A stretch of 64,000 nt of DNA from Polyporus tsugae. Its lineage: Eukaryota > Basidiomycota > Agaricomycetes > Polyporales > Polyporaceae. The notes under the pieces are model-generated. The model saw nothing but the letters and a program-made list of their open reading frames with translations. It ran no database searches and was not told the origin of the DNA. Shown in pieces: positions 46,941 through 57,746 of this stretch; position 1 is the stretch's first letter, and each line of letters starts with the position of its first letter. The stretch lies in NCBI GenBank assembly GCA_024305745.1, contig JAHRBS010000004.1, positions 1,984,001-2,048,000 of the forward strand, in the 5' to 3' direction. Position numbers and translations under genes: made by a program.

Positions 46941-49900
46941 TCATCGCCGAGACACCATGCGTTCGTCCTCCTCGATCTCCTTGATCGCGTCGAAGATGCT
47001 CCCTAGAGCGATCCATGCAAAGCTACGTGCTCCAAAAGTATCATCTTCCATACTTGCGAGGCGGTATGCGGTCCATGCTCTCTGAAGCGACGTTTCGAAA
47101 GGAACGTCGTCGCCGCCAGCAATCTCGGCCTTGATGCTGCTCACCAGAGTGGCCATCTGCTCCCTCATTTGAGACATGAGGTCCTTCCTCTTCCGAGGCT
47201 GTGAGCATTTAGCGACAATTGTTCCCACCTGCCCTCCATGTCAGCAACTTGCAAGCACGTTAGCTGGGACGTACACAAAAGGTAATCTTACCACAGCCTC
47301 TTCCTCCGTTAACATCGCTGCTCGCCTGTGCTCCAGCGTGTGGTCCGCACATATGCCTCGCAACTGAGAGGCGTAGGTGGTGTACAAATCCCATATTTGG
47401 CGTATGAAGTCGTCGTCGTACTCGTCCGGGGGAATGAACTCGGCCACACGCTGCTGGATGACGACCCCCACCTCATCGTCGACGAGCGGTTCGTCGTAAA
47501 ACTGCTCGAGAATCTCCGCATGCTGGTCGTTCTGGTTCCCCTTCCGCATGCGCTTGCGTTGGGACCTCCCCGCCCGCTGAACAGTTTGTAGCGCGGGCAA
47601 GTCTATGAGTCGGAAGAGCTTCCCTATCGCTCTCGCACTCTGGTAGAAATCCCCGTTGCTCGCATTGATGGTCTCCGGCGCGTTCCAGTCCGGCTTTGCT
47701 TTGAACTTGAGCCTTGGGATCTTGTTGATGGGCACGGGCTGTCCACTCTTTGGGTAGTCAACGGCGTCACTGTGCAATGCCGCGAGCTCGATACAGTCCG
47801 GATCCAGAATCCCGTCCCGACTCTGGTCCGCGATGATCAACCAAGTGATAGCGATAATTCCGAGGGTCTGCGAGACCGTACGTTCAGGTGAGTTTGGGAC
47901 ATGACACTCCAAGCGAACACTCACGTCGCTGCTGATGTATTCGGCGACAAAATCAGCCACGTCCTCCATTGTGCTCTCGTGGTCTACAAGCTTCTTCTGA
48001 GCTGGATCGTATGACGCAGGCTTGTATGTGAGAGGAGGTAACATGTCGCGTCGTGTAGTCACGTTGTACACATCTCCATCGAGGTCGCCGCCACCCAAGC
48101 AGGATGGAAGCGGTCGTTCACCTACACATTTTGACCTTCCGGTCAGGAATGGTACGATCGAGAAACTGTAAGCCACGACATACCTTGAGTAGAAAAGACA
48201 ATTGTGTTTCTAAGCGTCTCCTTAGCCAATGGAGTGCCCGCGGGAGGTCTTCCAATGGCCTGCACCACCTGAACGTCCCCGGGGTGGATGGTAGGTGAAC
48301 GTGAAACTAGGATGGGGCCCTCGAGGTAGATGAGACTCGATTCATTAGGTGAGTCAATGCACGCGAAGACCTCTCCTTCCCTCAGTTGCTCATGGACGTC
48401 AGCAACGCCGACTAGCGTCCAGCTATCCCTGCCTGGCACGGGAATCCTCGCGTGGTGCTTGAGTTCCCGAAGGACGTGGTTGATAGCGAAATCCATCATC
48501 TGTCGCCAGAAAACGTCACTGTCGGGCGGACCCAGCCCTAGTTTATGGAGGCCGAGCATGGCAGACGTGAGGCGAAAGGATACGCCAAGTCCGTGAGCTT
48601 CAAGTAGCCGAGCAGACCTTTCCAGCGAAATGACGGATTGCTGGGCATCATGGACAGCCTCATCTTGCAAAAGCCTGAACGTCTCGTAGGGCACTCCAAG
48701 ACCCTCCAGGAGCATGATGAGAGGTCGGTTGAGGAAGTATGGACCAGGCTTATCGAATACGCGAGCGATCTCGATGTCCAGAGACTGAGGGGCTTCGAAT
48801 TTGATCATGGAAGGACGGATGACGATGGCTCGCCCGGGTAGGCTGTAGTCGACGCTCAACATTCCCTTGGATCCCTGAAAGCGGATTTGATACGCTCGGG
48901 GATACGTCCTATCCCGTCGCCCGCGACGTCCGCGTTCGCGAAGTGCGCGCCAGATGTCTTTAGCCAGCTCGGAAGAGATGGTGCCCACACCATCCGTGAA
49001 GCAATATTTCCCAGTTGAATCCATAATATCCGCCTCCGCCTCCAACTGCTCGACGCTGACAGAGATGGACGCGTCAGTAGCCGTGAAAGCTTGTGAAATC
49101 CTGGCGGCGTATCGAGCGGGGCAGTGGATGAGGGTGGGGTCAAAGGAGACGCGGAAGTTGCCCAGGTTTTGTATGATCGTCGTGGCATCCACAAAATGTT
49201 CGTTACCCTGCTCGTCTCGGTGGCGGAATGGCTTCACAAACCACACCGCGTGCTCCTTCAAAGCGGACTGCGAGTAGGCAAGAAAGCGGAAGTGCGCGCC
49301 CGCAATGATGATTCCGTCCCGTAGAACGCCTCTGACTCTCCGGTTGATGAAGCTCCGTCCGTCAACATCACGATCGAAGCGAAATTGGAGTCGATTCTCG
49401 TCCTGGAAGCTGACGCGGATAAAGCATTCCTGGTTGCGGAAGTACGTTCGCATGACGCGATTGGATCGCTCAGGGAAGGGGCCTTCGAGGATCATGGTCG
49501 TGGGGGTGATGGTGACATGTAGGCATTGGAAGAGAGCGGACGCATCCATAGCAGACATCGACGGTTCGACGGGCTTGTAGACGAACGCTCCCTCGACCAA
49601 GGTGAACAGATGAGTCACTGGGTCTGACCACGCTGCTTCCAGTTGAGTCTGGAAAGCGGACTCTGCACCGGGCTGAGTCGCACCATACCAGTACAGCGCT
49701 TTGGCATACGAAGCGAAGGAGCGCAGGAGCGCCGCTGTGTAGGCAGGCCCCCGAGCCCTGAGGACTCCGTCGACGTTGTCACGAAGAGAAAGCGCCTCGG
49801 CCATGGTGATCAACCATGACCTGAGCAACGCTTCAATCTGAAACGCTACTGTCCAAGGGAGTCTTGTGATCCACAGATGGTACTCCGCACGTGTCGCAGG

Positions 49901-50806
49901 AGAGAAGAGACCCCGTCGTACAACGGGGTAGGCATTGTTGTCGACGGGAGTGTGAGCGGCATCGGCAAACTTGCGGAACGTATGAAGGTCCTCGATAGAT
50001 TCGCATTCCAAGCGGATAGAGAGACATACGTATGGGGCAATTAGCGCGTGATCAGAGTCGTTGTCGTCGAATGTAGACCAACGATGGCGGGTAGGCGCGT
50101 TGGATGATGTAGCCAGAGCGCTCGCCAGCAGACTGAGCGTGGACTCTGATTCGAATGCGGGAGGATGTGTCAGGGAAAAGAAGATGACTGTTCTTCCTGA
50201 CGTGTCGTCTAACGTCGCAGAGACGTGGTAGACCGTGTTGACCCGGATAACGATGATACGAGCATCCGAGAACAAACCGCCTTGATCCATACGGATGCGG
50301 AATTCCCTACGTTCTCCATCGAAGCTGAGGTGAGCGCGAGCTCTCTTCTCCCATTCGACGGAGTACACTTGATCTCGGCATTCACAGCCGAACTGAATGG
50401 TAGAGATGCGGACCTGCAGCGCCCTTAGCTCGGCCTCCTTCTCTTCCCGCGCATGGGCTTCCCTGGGGTCTTGAAACGGCATTCTGAGGGTACGTTCGAC
50501 GACTTCCAGACGGACAGGCCGGTTACTGCTTTGAAATTGCAGGCGGGTAGTGTCTATGAGAAGAGAATGGAGAGGGGATGGTCCTCCGTATAACTGGAGG
50601 AAGAGTAAACCGATCCTTTCGGAAGGAAGAGTCAAGGCACCAGTCCGCCAAGGGCCACGCTTCCTCTGCTTGAACAGGAATATATCAAAGTTGAAGAGCG
50701 TCTCGGCGGGCTGCCTGAAAGGAGGCACATGAAGAATGTTGGCGAGCTCTAGCTTGAGCTTCGTGTCCTTCGTAGAGGCGGGAATGTTCTTCACATAGAT
50801 CTCCAT
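46941..50806 (-). CDS. Cellular RNA-dependent RNA polymerase, copy 2 (RNA silencing)
   Basis: The ATG at 50806 starts MEIYVKNIPASTKDTKLKL, an RRM-like beginning as in copy 1. Introns 48122-48183, 47868-47924 and 47229-47291 lie at the same codon positions as those of copy 1. The protein is 1,227 residues. It shares long identical blocks with copy 1 (MILEGPFPERSNRVMR; SQSALKEHAVWFVKPFR; LGLGP; DFAINHVLRELKH) and keeps the active site GGGDLDGDVYNV, DLDGD at residues 887-891. It looks functional, with no frameshift or missing core motif. Shared intron positions show that the pair arose by gene duplication rather than retrotransposition. Roles in quelling, transposon silencing or viral defence are known for the family; the role here is inferred. 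Confidence 0.92.
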
Positions 50807-51884
50807 ATGGTAGTGAATCTAGCCCCGAGCGTACCTCCAACGCTTTCTGAGTACTGTAATAGAACTAGGGTGAGCGTCAAGCAACAGGCCGCTGGCAGGG
50901 AAACAACCAGGATTGTGACAACATGTTGTCCATTAAGATCCATCGACAGCAGTACTTACCTGGGGATTCAGCGACGTCTATATGATCCTTCTTTCACTAC
51001 GGGGAGGTGCGTGCGTAAGGTCGAGGACCGGTAGCGGAAACACCCCGAGACGTACGAAGATATATATCTTTAGAGTACCGCAGCACACTCGATTCCGAAC
51101 GGTTCTATACCAAAGCCGCATGACAGTTTGGTGGTGGCGCCGGAGAACTTTAACATACACAGCGCTCCAGCCAGTTGAAGCCTACCACTGTGCTTAAGGC
51201 CCTGAAATGTCAATGGGTCACCGACCAATCCCGATAACCACTCACATGAAAACGGGGGGAAAGGAGTGAAGAGCCGGGAGACTCTGGTTTCGGCTTCCAC
51301 CGATGCTGACCCCGGTTCAAGGGGAAGTGAAGTTGCCTCCGGGAAGAAGCTGTTTCAGTTCTTTACGGCCCGAGGATATCTTGTCTTGGATCGCTGCCTG
51401 GCGGGATACGCACTCAGCGAACGTCAAGGAAAGGCTACTCATAACTCACCACATCTTGAATATGTCTATTTCGCTCAAATTCCTCACGGATCCACGAGAT
51501 CGTCTCCAACCTTGTACCGCTGTCGGATATCGCTGGTCCTTTCGTTAGCGAGCAACCGGTTGAGAAGGACGGGCTGGGCTACATCTCGTGGCTCTGACGG
51601 CCTGGCGGTATAGTTTTAGTACGCGTTGTTTGAGGATGAAGTGCTTAAGAGTGAGCTGTTGCATGAGTGGCGACACGAAGGGCAGGGGACGCAAGACAAC
51701 TAGACAAAGGAGCCTGCTGCAAGCCTGCTGAGCCTTTGCCTGAGCCCGCTGGGAAGGGCATGACCGTGGGCGCTTGGCGCGCGCTTTGATGCAGCGCATG
51801 GACTTGAGCTGACACCGAAGGCTCAAACTTGTCTCCTCCGCATATCCCCCTCTCTCCCGCCTTCCTCTCCGTGTACTCCCCGGT
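50807..51884. other. Intergenic region upstream of RdRP copy 2 and the 4E-T-like gene
   Basis: These 1,078 bases lie between two divergent start codons. A plus-strand frame at 51303-51548 contains SLRPEDILSWIAAWRDTHSA and ERLLITHHILNMSISLKFL, which reads like a protein fragment, but no start, partner exon or family could be assigned. Otherwise nothing was found. Confidence 0.4.
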
Positions 51885-54800
51885 ATGGCCTCTCAGGACG
51901 TGAATTCTCCCCTCCCACACACCAACGCAGAAACAACGAATCTACTACCAGCAAGCGCCGTAGAAGATGTCGTCGGAGCTATAGCCAAAGTCTCTTTGCA
52001 GGTCGAGGTGGAGGACGTCAACGAGAAAACCGCTGAAACAGCTCGCCCTCTCAATGTCTACCCTCGTCGCGAACTCCTCCACTTGTCCAAGTCACCACTT
52101 GTTAACCCTCCCGATGACATGCCACCTTTAAAAGACTGGTTCGGGTGCGTCCCAGTCTAAGCATCACCATTTTCTCTATCGTAATGGACGAGGGTAGTGA
52201 TTGGAACGAGCAAGTTGGAAACAAGAAGGAATCTGAAGCGTCCACGGCGACTACGGCAAGGGATCGTCGGTATGTCATACGCGAAGTCGAGGGGGGGGGG
52301 TACTTTCTCATCTTTATTTTCTCAGTTTCCGCAGGGACGTCGATGATGGAGGTATGTGTGGGTCTCACTTGTCTTCGCCCTGGTATCCTCAGCGCACTGT
52401 GAGTAGACACCACTCGCCAATCCTTCCGTTCGGGGCTCTCCCAGCCCTCGCAAATGGGCAACTTCCGGCATCAACCCATTCGTACGACCGACCGCACAGG
52501 TGACAAAGATCCGGACAAAGAACGCGAGCGTGATCTTCGCGACCGCGAGGGACAAGAACGGTTAAGAAACGTCAGTCTAACTAGGTCCCGGGTCTAGTGA
52601 CGTACTCATCACAATTGCCATCCAGCTCTCTGACAAGTACGACCGTGACCGTCTTGCTCTTTCGTCAGCATCCAACCTTCGCAACAAGGAGCGTGACGGA
52701 GCCCCGCACCTCTCTGGTACACCTGCTGCACGGGTGGGACAGGCCCAGGGAAATGGCCGCCGCGGAGACGGAAGAGATGCTCCAAAGAGGAAACCGGGTG
52801 AAAGTAGTGATGACTGGCGAAGGGGTATGTGAACAGACCTATCTTCACAACATGCCATTCACATATTTGTAGGTGCGGAACCAAGCAAAGCCGGCCGAGA
52901 TGATAGTAAGTGACTACAGATTCATCTCGGCCTCGATTTCTGAACACTTCTCAGGAACTGACCCCCGTCGAGATCGCGACACTCGTGAGAGGCCGCGTTC
53001 GCGAGTGCGTGACACTTCTAAGTCGAGGCGGGAGCCGTCTACGACAAGACGTGACCGGGATCGGGACCGTGAGGACAGGGATCGGCCTCGAGACCGACGG
53101 AACGATGGCGACCGCGACGACCGGAGAGATAGAGAAGACACCGGCCGGCGCGACCGTGACGACTTCGCGCGCCGTGAGTGGGACGATGGCTTCGATCGTG
53201 ACCGCGACCGCGATGATCACCAGCCCAGGGACAACAGGGATCGTTATGATTACAATCGCCGCCCAAGGGATCGTGATGCTGATCGCGATGTCGAAAACGA
53301 TGCCAGACACTGGAGAGATGACGGTCGCAGGGATGAGCGAATAGCCACACGGCGGGAGCGGGAGGCACGCGAGCGTGAGCGCGAACGGGGCTGGGACCGG
53401 TTTGAGGAACGCGACAGGGAGCGACCTTCCGCTGGTGACGATCGTGACGCACGTACTCGTCGCGGGGCAGGACGTGATAGACGGGTGGGCGGGAATGACG
53501 ACAACAAGGACAGGGAGGATCGGCGGGACCGCGACAAGGACCGCGAAGTCGAGCCTGCTTGGATGGAGACGTACATTCCCAGTACTCCTGGCAGCGGCAT
53601 CCTAGGTGGCAAGGGTGCTGACGGTGAGCTGGATGGCATTCAAGCGTGGAAGAAGGGCATGAAGGAGAAGGAGCGCAAGGAGAAAGGCGAACCGTCCGAC
53701 AGTACCAAAGCCTTGGACGCAAATGGCACCTCCGACCCTCAGCCGACTTCGACTACTCCCGCAGCGACCAACAACGAAGCTGCTATGGACGAGATTCAGC
53801 TGTTCAAGCTGATGATGAAACGCGAGGCCGAGAAGATGGAAGGCGACAAGGTCCACAACGGCCTTTCGAACCACGCGTTGGCGGAGTCGGGCCCACCAGG
53901 AATATCCAGTAGTCCATCCCTCCAGAGCCAAAAAGGGGAGGGTGCCAGTCCCGTAGGTGCGTTGCTGCAGTAGGATCTCTGTATCACACAATTTTTTGAT
54001 ATGACCGTGATAGATCCTACAATCGTCGCGGAGCGCACATCCGATGTCGCAAGGACGCTCCTTGCTCCAACGCACGAGAGCAATAGGTCTTCTCCGCGGC
54101 CAGATCGAAACAATGGAATTTTGGCAAGCGGCCTGGCTTCGTTGGATTCTGCTCGTCCATCGGAGACATCGAGTCCGTCTCTTGACCGTTCTTCCGACGC
54201 TTCCAGAGTCGTTGGTCCACGGTTGGGACAGGGCAACCCCAGTCTCCTCTCTACCGCTGGGCTCACTGCTCTTCCTCCTGTCGATCTCTCTGCCCCCAGC
54301 CCCACCAACACCTTCAACCCTCCTCCCGGTTCCCGTATGCTAGCTCTCAAGTCCCGTGTACCTTCTGTGAACTCAGGCACACCCCCTGGTATCATTGCGC
54401 CTCACGTACATCCTATTCAGTCAGACGCCCCTGGCCTTCCGGTTCATCTCTCGGAGGTAGTCCCCAACGACATGCAGTTTGCTGGGCCGCGCATGATCCC
54501 TTTAGACTCGTCTCGTGTGATCAGGAGCTTCTCGCCCCTCAGCAACGGATCTCAACCTAACGCACCTCTGGAGGATCTGCGAGACCCTGTATATCTTGGA
54601 CAAATGGACGAGGGTCTCCGACGGGCTTCCGGCTCTTCTGCGGCTGAACGAGCTATCCTCGGTCTCCCCGGAGAAGGCGGCGTACCCTACGGCGACCTCG
54701 GCGGATCGCAAGCCGGTGTGTACCCCACAGGTCCTCTTGATCCGTCCGGGAGTAATGTTCCTGGCGGCGTGGGCTATGGGACCAGCAAAGGGAGTCGGTT

Positions 54801-56079
54801 CGCGAAGTTCTTCGACCAGAAGACGAGGGAGGCGCAGGTCGGCGGTCCGCGGCTTGCCCAACAAGTCCCGAACTTACCTCCTGCAATGCCGCACCCCAGC
54901 CAGCGACAGGACTCCGTCTCACTCAGTGGCATGAGTACGCCACGGGGCGAACGGACTATGGAGGACATTTTTGCAATGTTGCAGAGTTCAGCGCAGGTCA
55001 GTGTCTACGTTTAAGCTTTGATCGCACAGTGGTTCACGTGCTTTCAGGGTCATCGTGGTTCGCAGCACATGCCTCAGTCTGGCCGGATACCCCCAGGCGG
55101 CGGTGGCCATTTCCCACCGTCCACCCTGGAACTACAGCTTCTACAGCAGCAGCAACAACAACAGCAACAGCAGCTTCACCAGCAACACCTAGCGCAGAAC
55201 CGCCTCGATTCCCTCTACGATAGCCGCCTCGACGACAGGAACTTCGTGCCCGATGGCCTCGTACCTGGTCTTCGCCCGGCCCCACCTCGTTCACGGAGCC
55301 GAGGAGACTCTGGCGGCGTCCTCTTCAACGAGCAGATTGACGACCCGCTTCATTTCAACATTCAGCGCCTCACCCAGCAGCGGAACCTGGAGCAGATGTA
55401 CAGCGCCCCAATGCCGTCGATGTACAATCAACAACAGGCGGGGATCCTCCGCAACGGCGGCGGTCTTCCCATCCCACAGGGCCAGTTCCGGGGCGCCTCG
55501 CCCATTTCTGGTCAGAACACCATTCAACCGCCGTCGCAACGGCTTCCTCCAGGGCTCGCGAACCTCGGCGGACGCCCACCGCACGATCCGTCTCAGTATC
55601 TCGGCTCGGGCGTCGGCATCCCAGGCGGCCTGCACGGCGCCAGCCCTGCACAGCAAGTATACAACACGTTCACGCAAGGCGGCCTCGGCTTCAACGGGAA
55701 CCCGCAAATGCGTGGTCCGCCTGGACCTCAGAACCCGCTATCGGTCAACCAGATGAGCGGCGGACTGGGCCCGAACAACATCGACCTCCGGGCGCCGAGC
55801 CAAGCGCAGCTGTTGGGCCTCGCGCAGAGCAACCTGGGTGGGGGAGGCCTCCGCGGCGCCGGGCCTGGGTTCGGACCCCAGCACGGCGGCCCCGGGGGAC
55901 AACTGTCGCACGTCGTGATGCGCCATCAACTGCAGCAGCAACAGCAGCAGCAGCATCTTCCCCCGCACATGATGCAACACCTCCTTCCGTCCCATCTGCA
56001 GCAGCAGAGCGTCCCTGGGGGAACTGCACAGACGACACAGGACTTGATGGCGCTCTTGATGGGCGGCCATAGAGAGTGA
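51885..56079 (+). CDS. 4E-T-like eIF4E-binding protein with mixed-charge and polyQ regions
   Basis: The start at 51885 gives MASQDVNSPLPHTNAETTNL. Near residue 65 stands YPRRELLHLS, a canonical eIF4E-binding YxxxxLL motif. It is followed by PPLKDWFGDWNE, formed across the first intron. An Arg/Asp/Glu repeat domain (52960-53560, for example RRDRDRDREDRDRPRDRR) comes next, then WMETYIPSTPGSGILGGKG, a region of disordered Ser/Pro, GSRFAKFFDQKTREAQVGGP, and a Gln/Gly/Pro-rich end with two polyQ tracts and QDLMALLMGGHRE. The motif order matches animal 4E-T and Drosophila Cup, which bind eIF4E, repress translation and help assemble P-bodies. Small exons between 52130 and 52900 are approximate. An alternative is another eIF4E-binding regulator of the same type. 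Confidence 0.68.
55144..55173 (+). repeat. Polyglutamine tract (10 codons)
   Basis: Ten CAG/CAA codons lie inside the 4E-T-like gene, flanked by LQLL and LHQQH. The codons are mixed, which should limit slippage. Confidence 0.85.
55933..55953 (+). repeat. Polyglutamine tract (7 codons)
   Basis: Seven CAG/CAA codons lie near the C-terminus of the 4E-T-like protein, followed by HLPPHMMQHL. Together with the first tract it makes the end prion-like, a common feature of P-body proteins. Confidence 0.85.
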
Positions 56080-57395
56080 GTCTCGTGCTGTAGGTGCACC
56101 AGCCCGCCTAGCCACTTGCCGTGGCAGTGAGCGGTTGGGTTCTTGACACAACATGGACCGCCGCAAGCGAACGCGATTTTGTTATTTTCCTGTCCAAATC
56201 CCGTCCTCTCGTTCCCTACATCCATATCTCCGTTCCCCTTTCTCTCATGTCGTCACGGTTAACTTTCGATCTTTGTATCTAATCTCGACGGACGTCCAGC
56301 AAGCCAACGATGTCACCGCGCGACCCTCCCAAGTCGACCAGCCTGTGACGGCGGATTGCAAGCACTTTTAAGAACGGCATGGGAGATATGGGGCACAAAT
56401 CAATGCTATCAAGGCAAGGGGCACTAAACACTCGGATATTGATTTCAGCGGAGGTTGGACTGGCAGTTCGCGACATGCCCACACGAAGGTACAAGGGAGA
56501 ATCGGCCACTAATGATGCCACCCAACTTGGAACGACCGCTGTAGGCGCGAGAGTTTACGCAAGCCCTGCCGTTGTCGCCGATGATCGTCGTTGTCGTTGC
56601 TCACCTGTGAGTTTTTGCGTCGGGGAGGGTCCATGTCGGGGACGAGTCTCTTGCGTGTTAACGTCGACGTCGTGACCCCGGAATAGCAGGATCTAGCCAG
56701 GGCTATGCCCCGACGGCCTTTGTTCCTTGATCAAGGACACCGCTTACCCGATCCACATCCCCGCAGATCGTTCTCAACTTGCTTGTCTCCTCAATTTGGC
56801 CGACGCCCCACCTTGCTCGAGCTGTGGTTGCTTCCATATCGTCGCTTTGGGGCTTTGTCTGTACTGTACTTCCTCAATATTGATGTTCATCACCATTAAG
56901 CTGGCGGCGCGGGCCATGTCCACGGTGCGAGGTGGTGCGAGGTGCGCCGTCTGAGCATCTGAGGGAATCTGATCCGCGAAGCCGGAGTTCGAGGATTGGG
57001 CAGGCAGGAGGCCGAATCTCGGTTCATGTGGGAAAGCTCCGGTTTGTCAGCCGAATGGCAACGCCTTGAGGTTGCCCTTTATGTCGAGACTGCACCCGCA
57101 CCTCACCGTTGCTCTCGCTTTTGTTCTCGGTCTTGCGAAGTTGCGAACAGCTAGTGCTATCAGAGGGTGCCCGCTCATGTTCTCCTTCTCTTGGTAATCC
57201 CACCGAGGAAGACCGAGCTTATTCTATTTAGACATCCCTGCCATATGCACCTGCTCTCAATCTCTTCTCCCTGAGACAGCCGTTTAGTATTGCGCTTCCT
57301 CAGAACATCCTCCCCCCCCCACTACTTGGCCATCCTCAAATAGTCGACTGCGGTGCCATCCCGCAAATCCTCAAGCGAGTGGCAAAGGTCTGGAA
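56080..57395. other. Intergenic region after the 4E-T-like gene
   Basis: These 1.3 kb hold only short frames without protein-like composition. A pyrimidine-rich, TATA-like stretch (TTATTCTATTTAG near 57220) precedes the next small candidate and may be its promoter. Confidence 0.4.
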
Positions 57396-57746
57396 ATGCT
57401 TGATCGTCCTCCAGCTCAGGTGTCGTTCTGCTCAATGTTCACTTCTCCACCACTGGCAAATCCACAGCCCTCGGCTATGCTTTCCCGATTCCTCACGCCC
57501 TCCTCCTGGGCCTGCGATCATGCTCCTTCTTTCTCGCGCGAAGGTCGTGTGTTGCACGTATTGACAAGTTCTATTACTCCCAGCGCCTTCCCGGACAACT
57601 GTAAGTCATTCATTGGTTGGCTTCTTATTACTATTCGGTGTGAAACCCCGTTATAACTCCCTCTTATGCCAGCCATATCAGATAGCATTGTGCGCAGCAA
57701 ATTAACAATCCCGCCTTACCTACGACCACAAGCTAGAAGCTCCTGA
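57396..57746 (+). CDS. Candidate two-exon small protein
   Basis: An ATG at 57396 opens MLDRPPAQVSFCSMFTSPPL. A GTAAGT donor at 57601 and CCAG acceptor at 57672 join it to ISDSIVRSKLTIPPYLRPQA, with a stop at 57744-57746, 92 residues in all. A frame just past the stop (GPGDIWLATILGSQIHSRF) also reads like protein, so this may be part of a longer or broken gene. No family was recognised. Confidence 0.28.

Noticed and set aside
52291..52300. Run of ten G residues
   Set aside because: It lies inside a predicted intron of the 4E-T-like gene. It is a simple homopolymer with no partner runs for a G-quadruplex and may be a sequencing soft spot.
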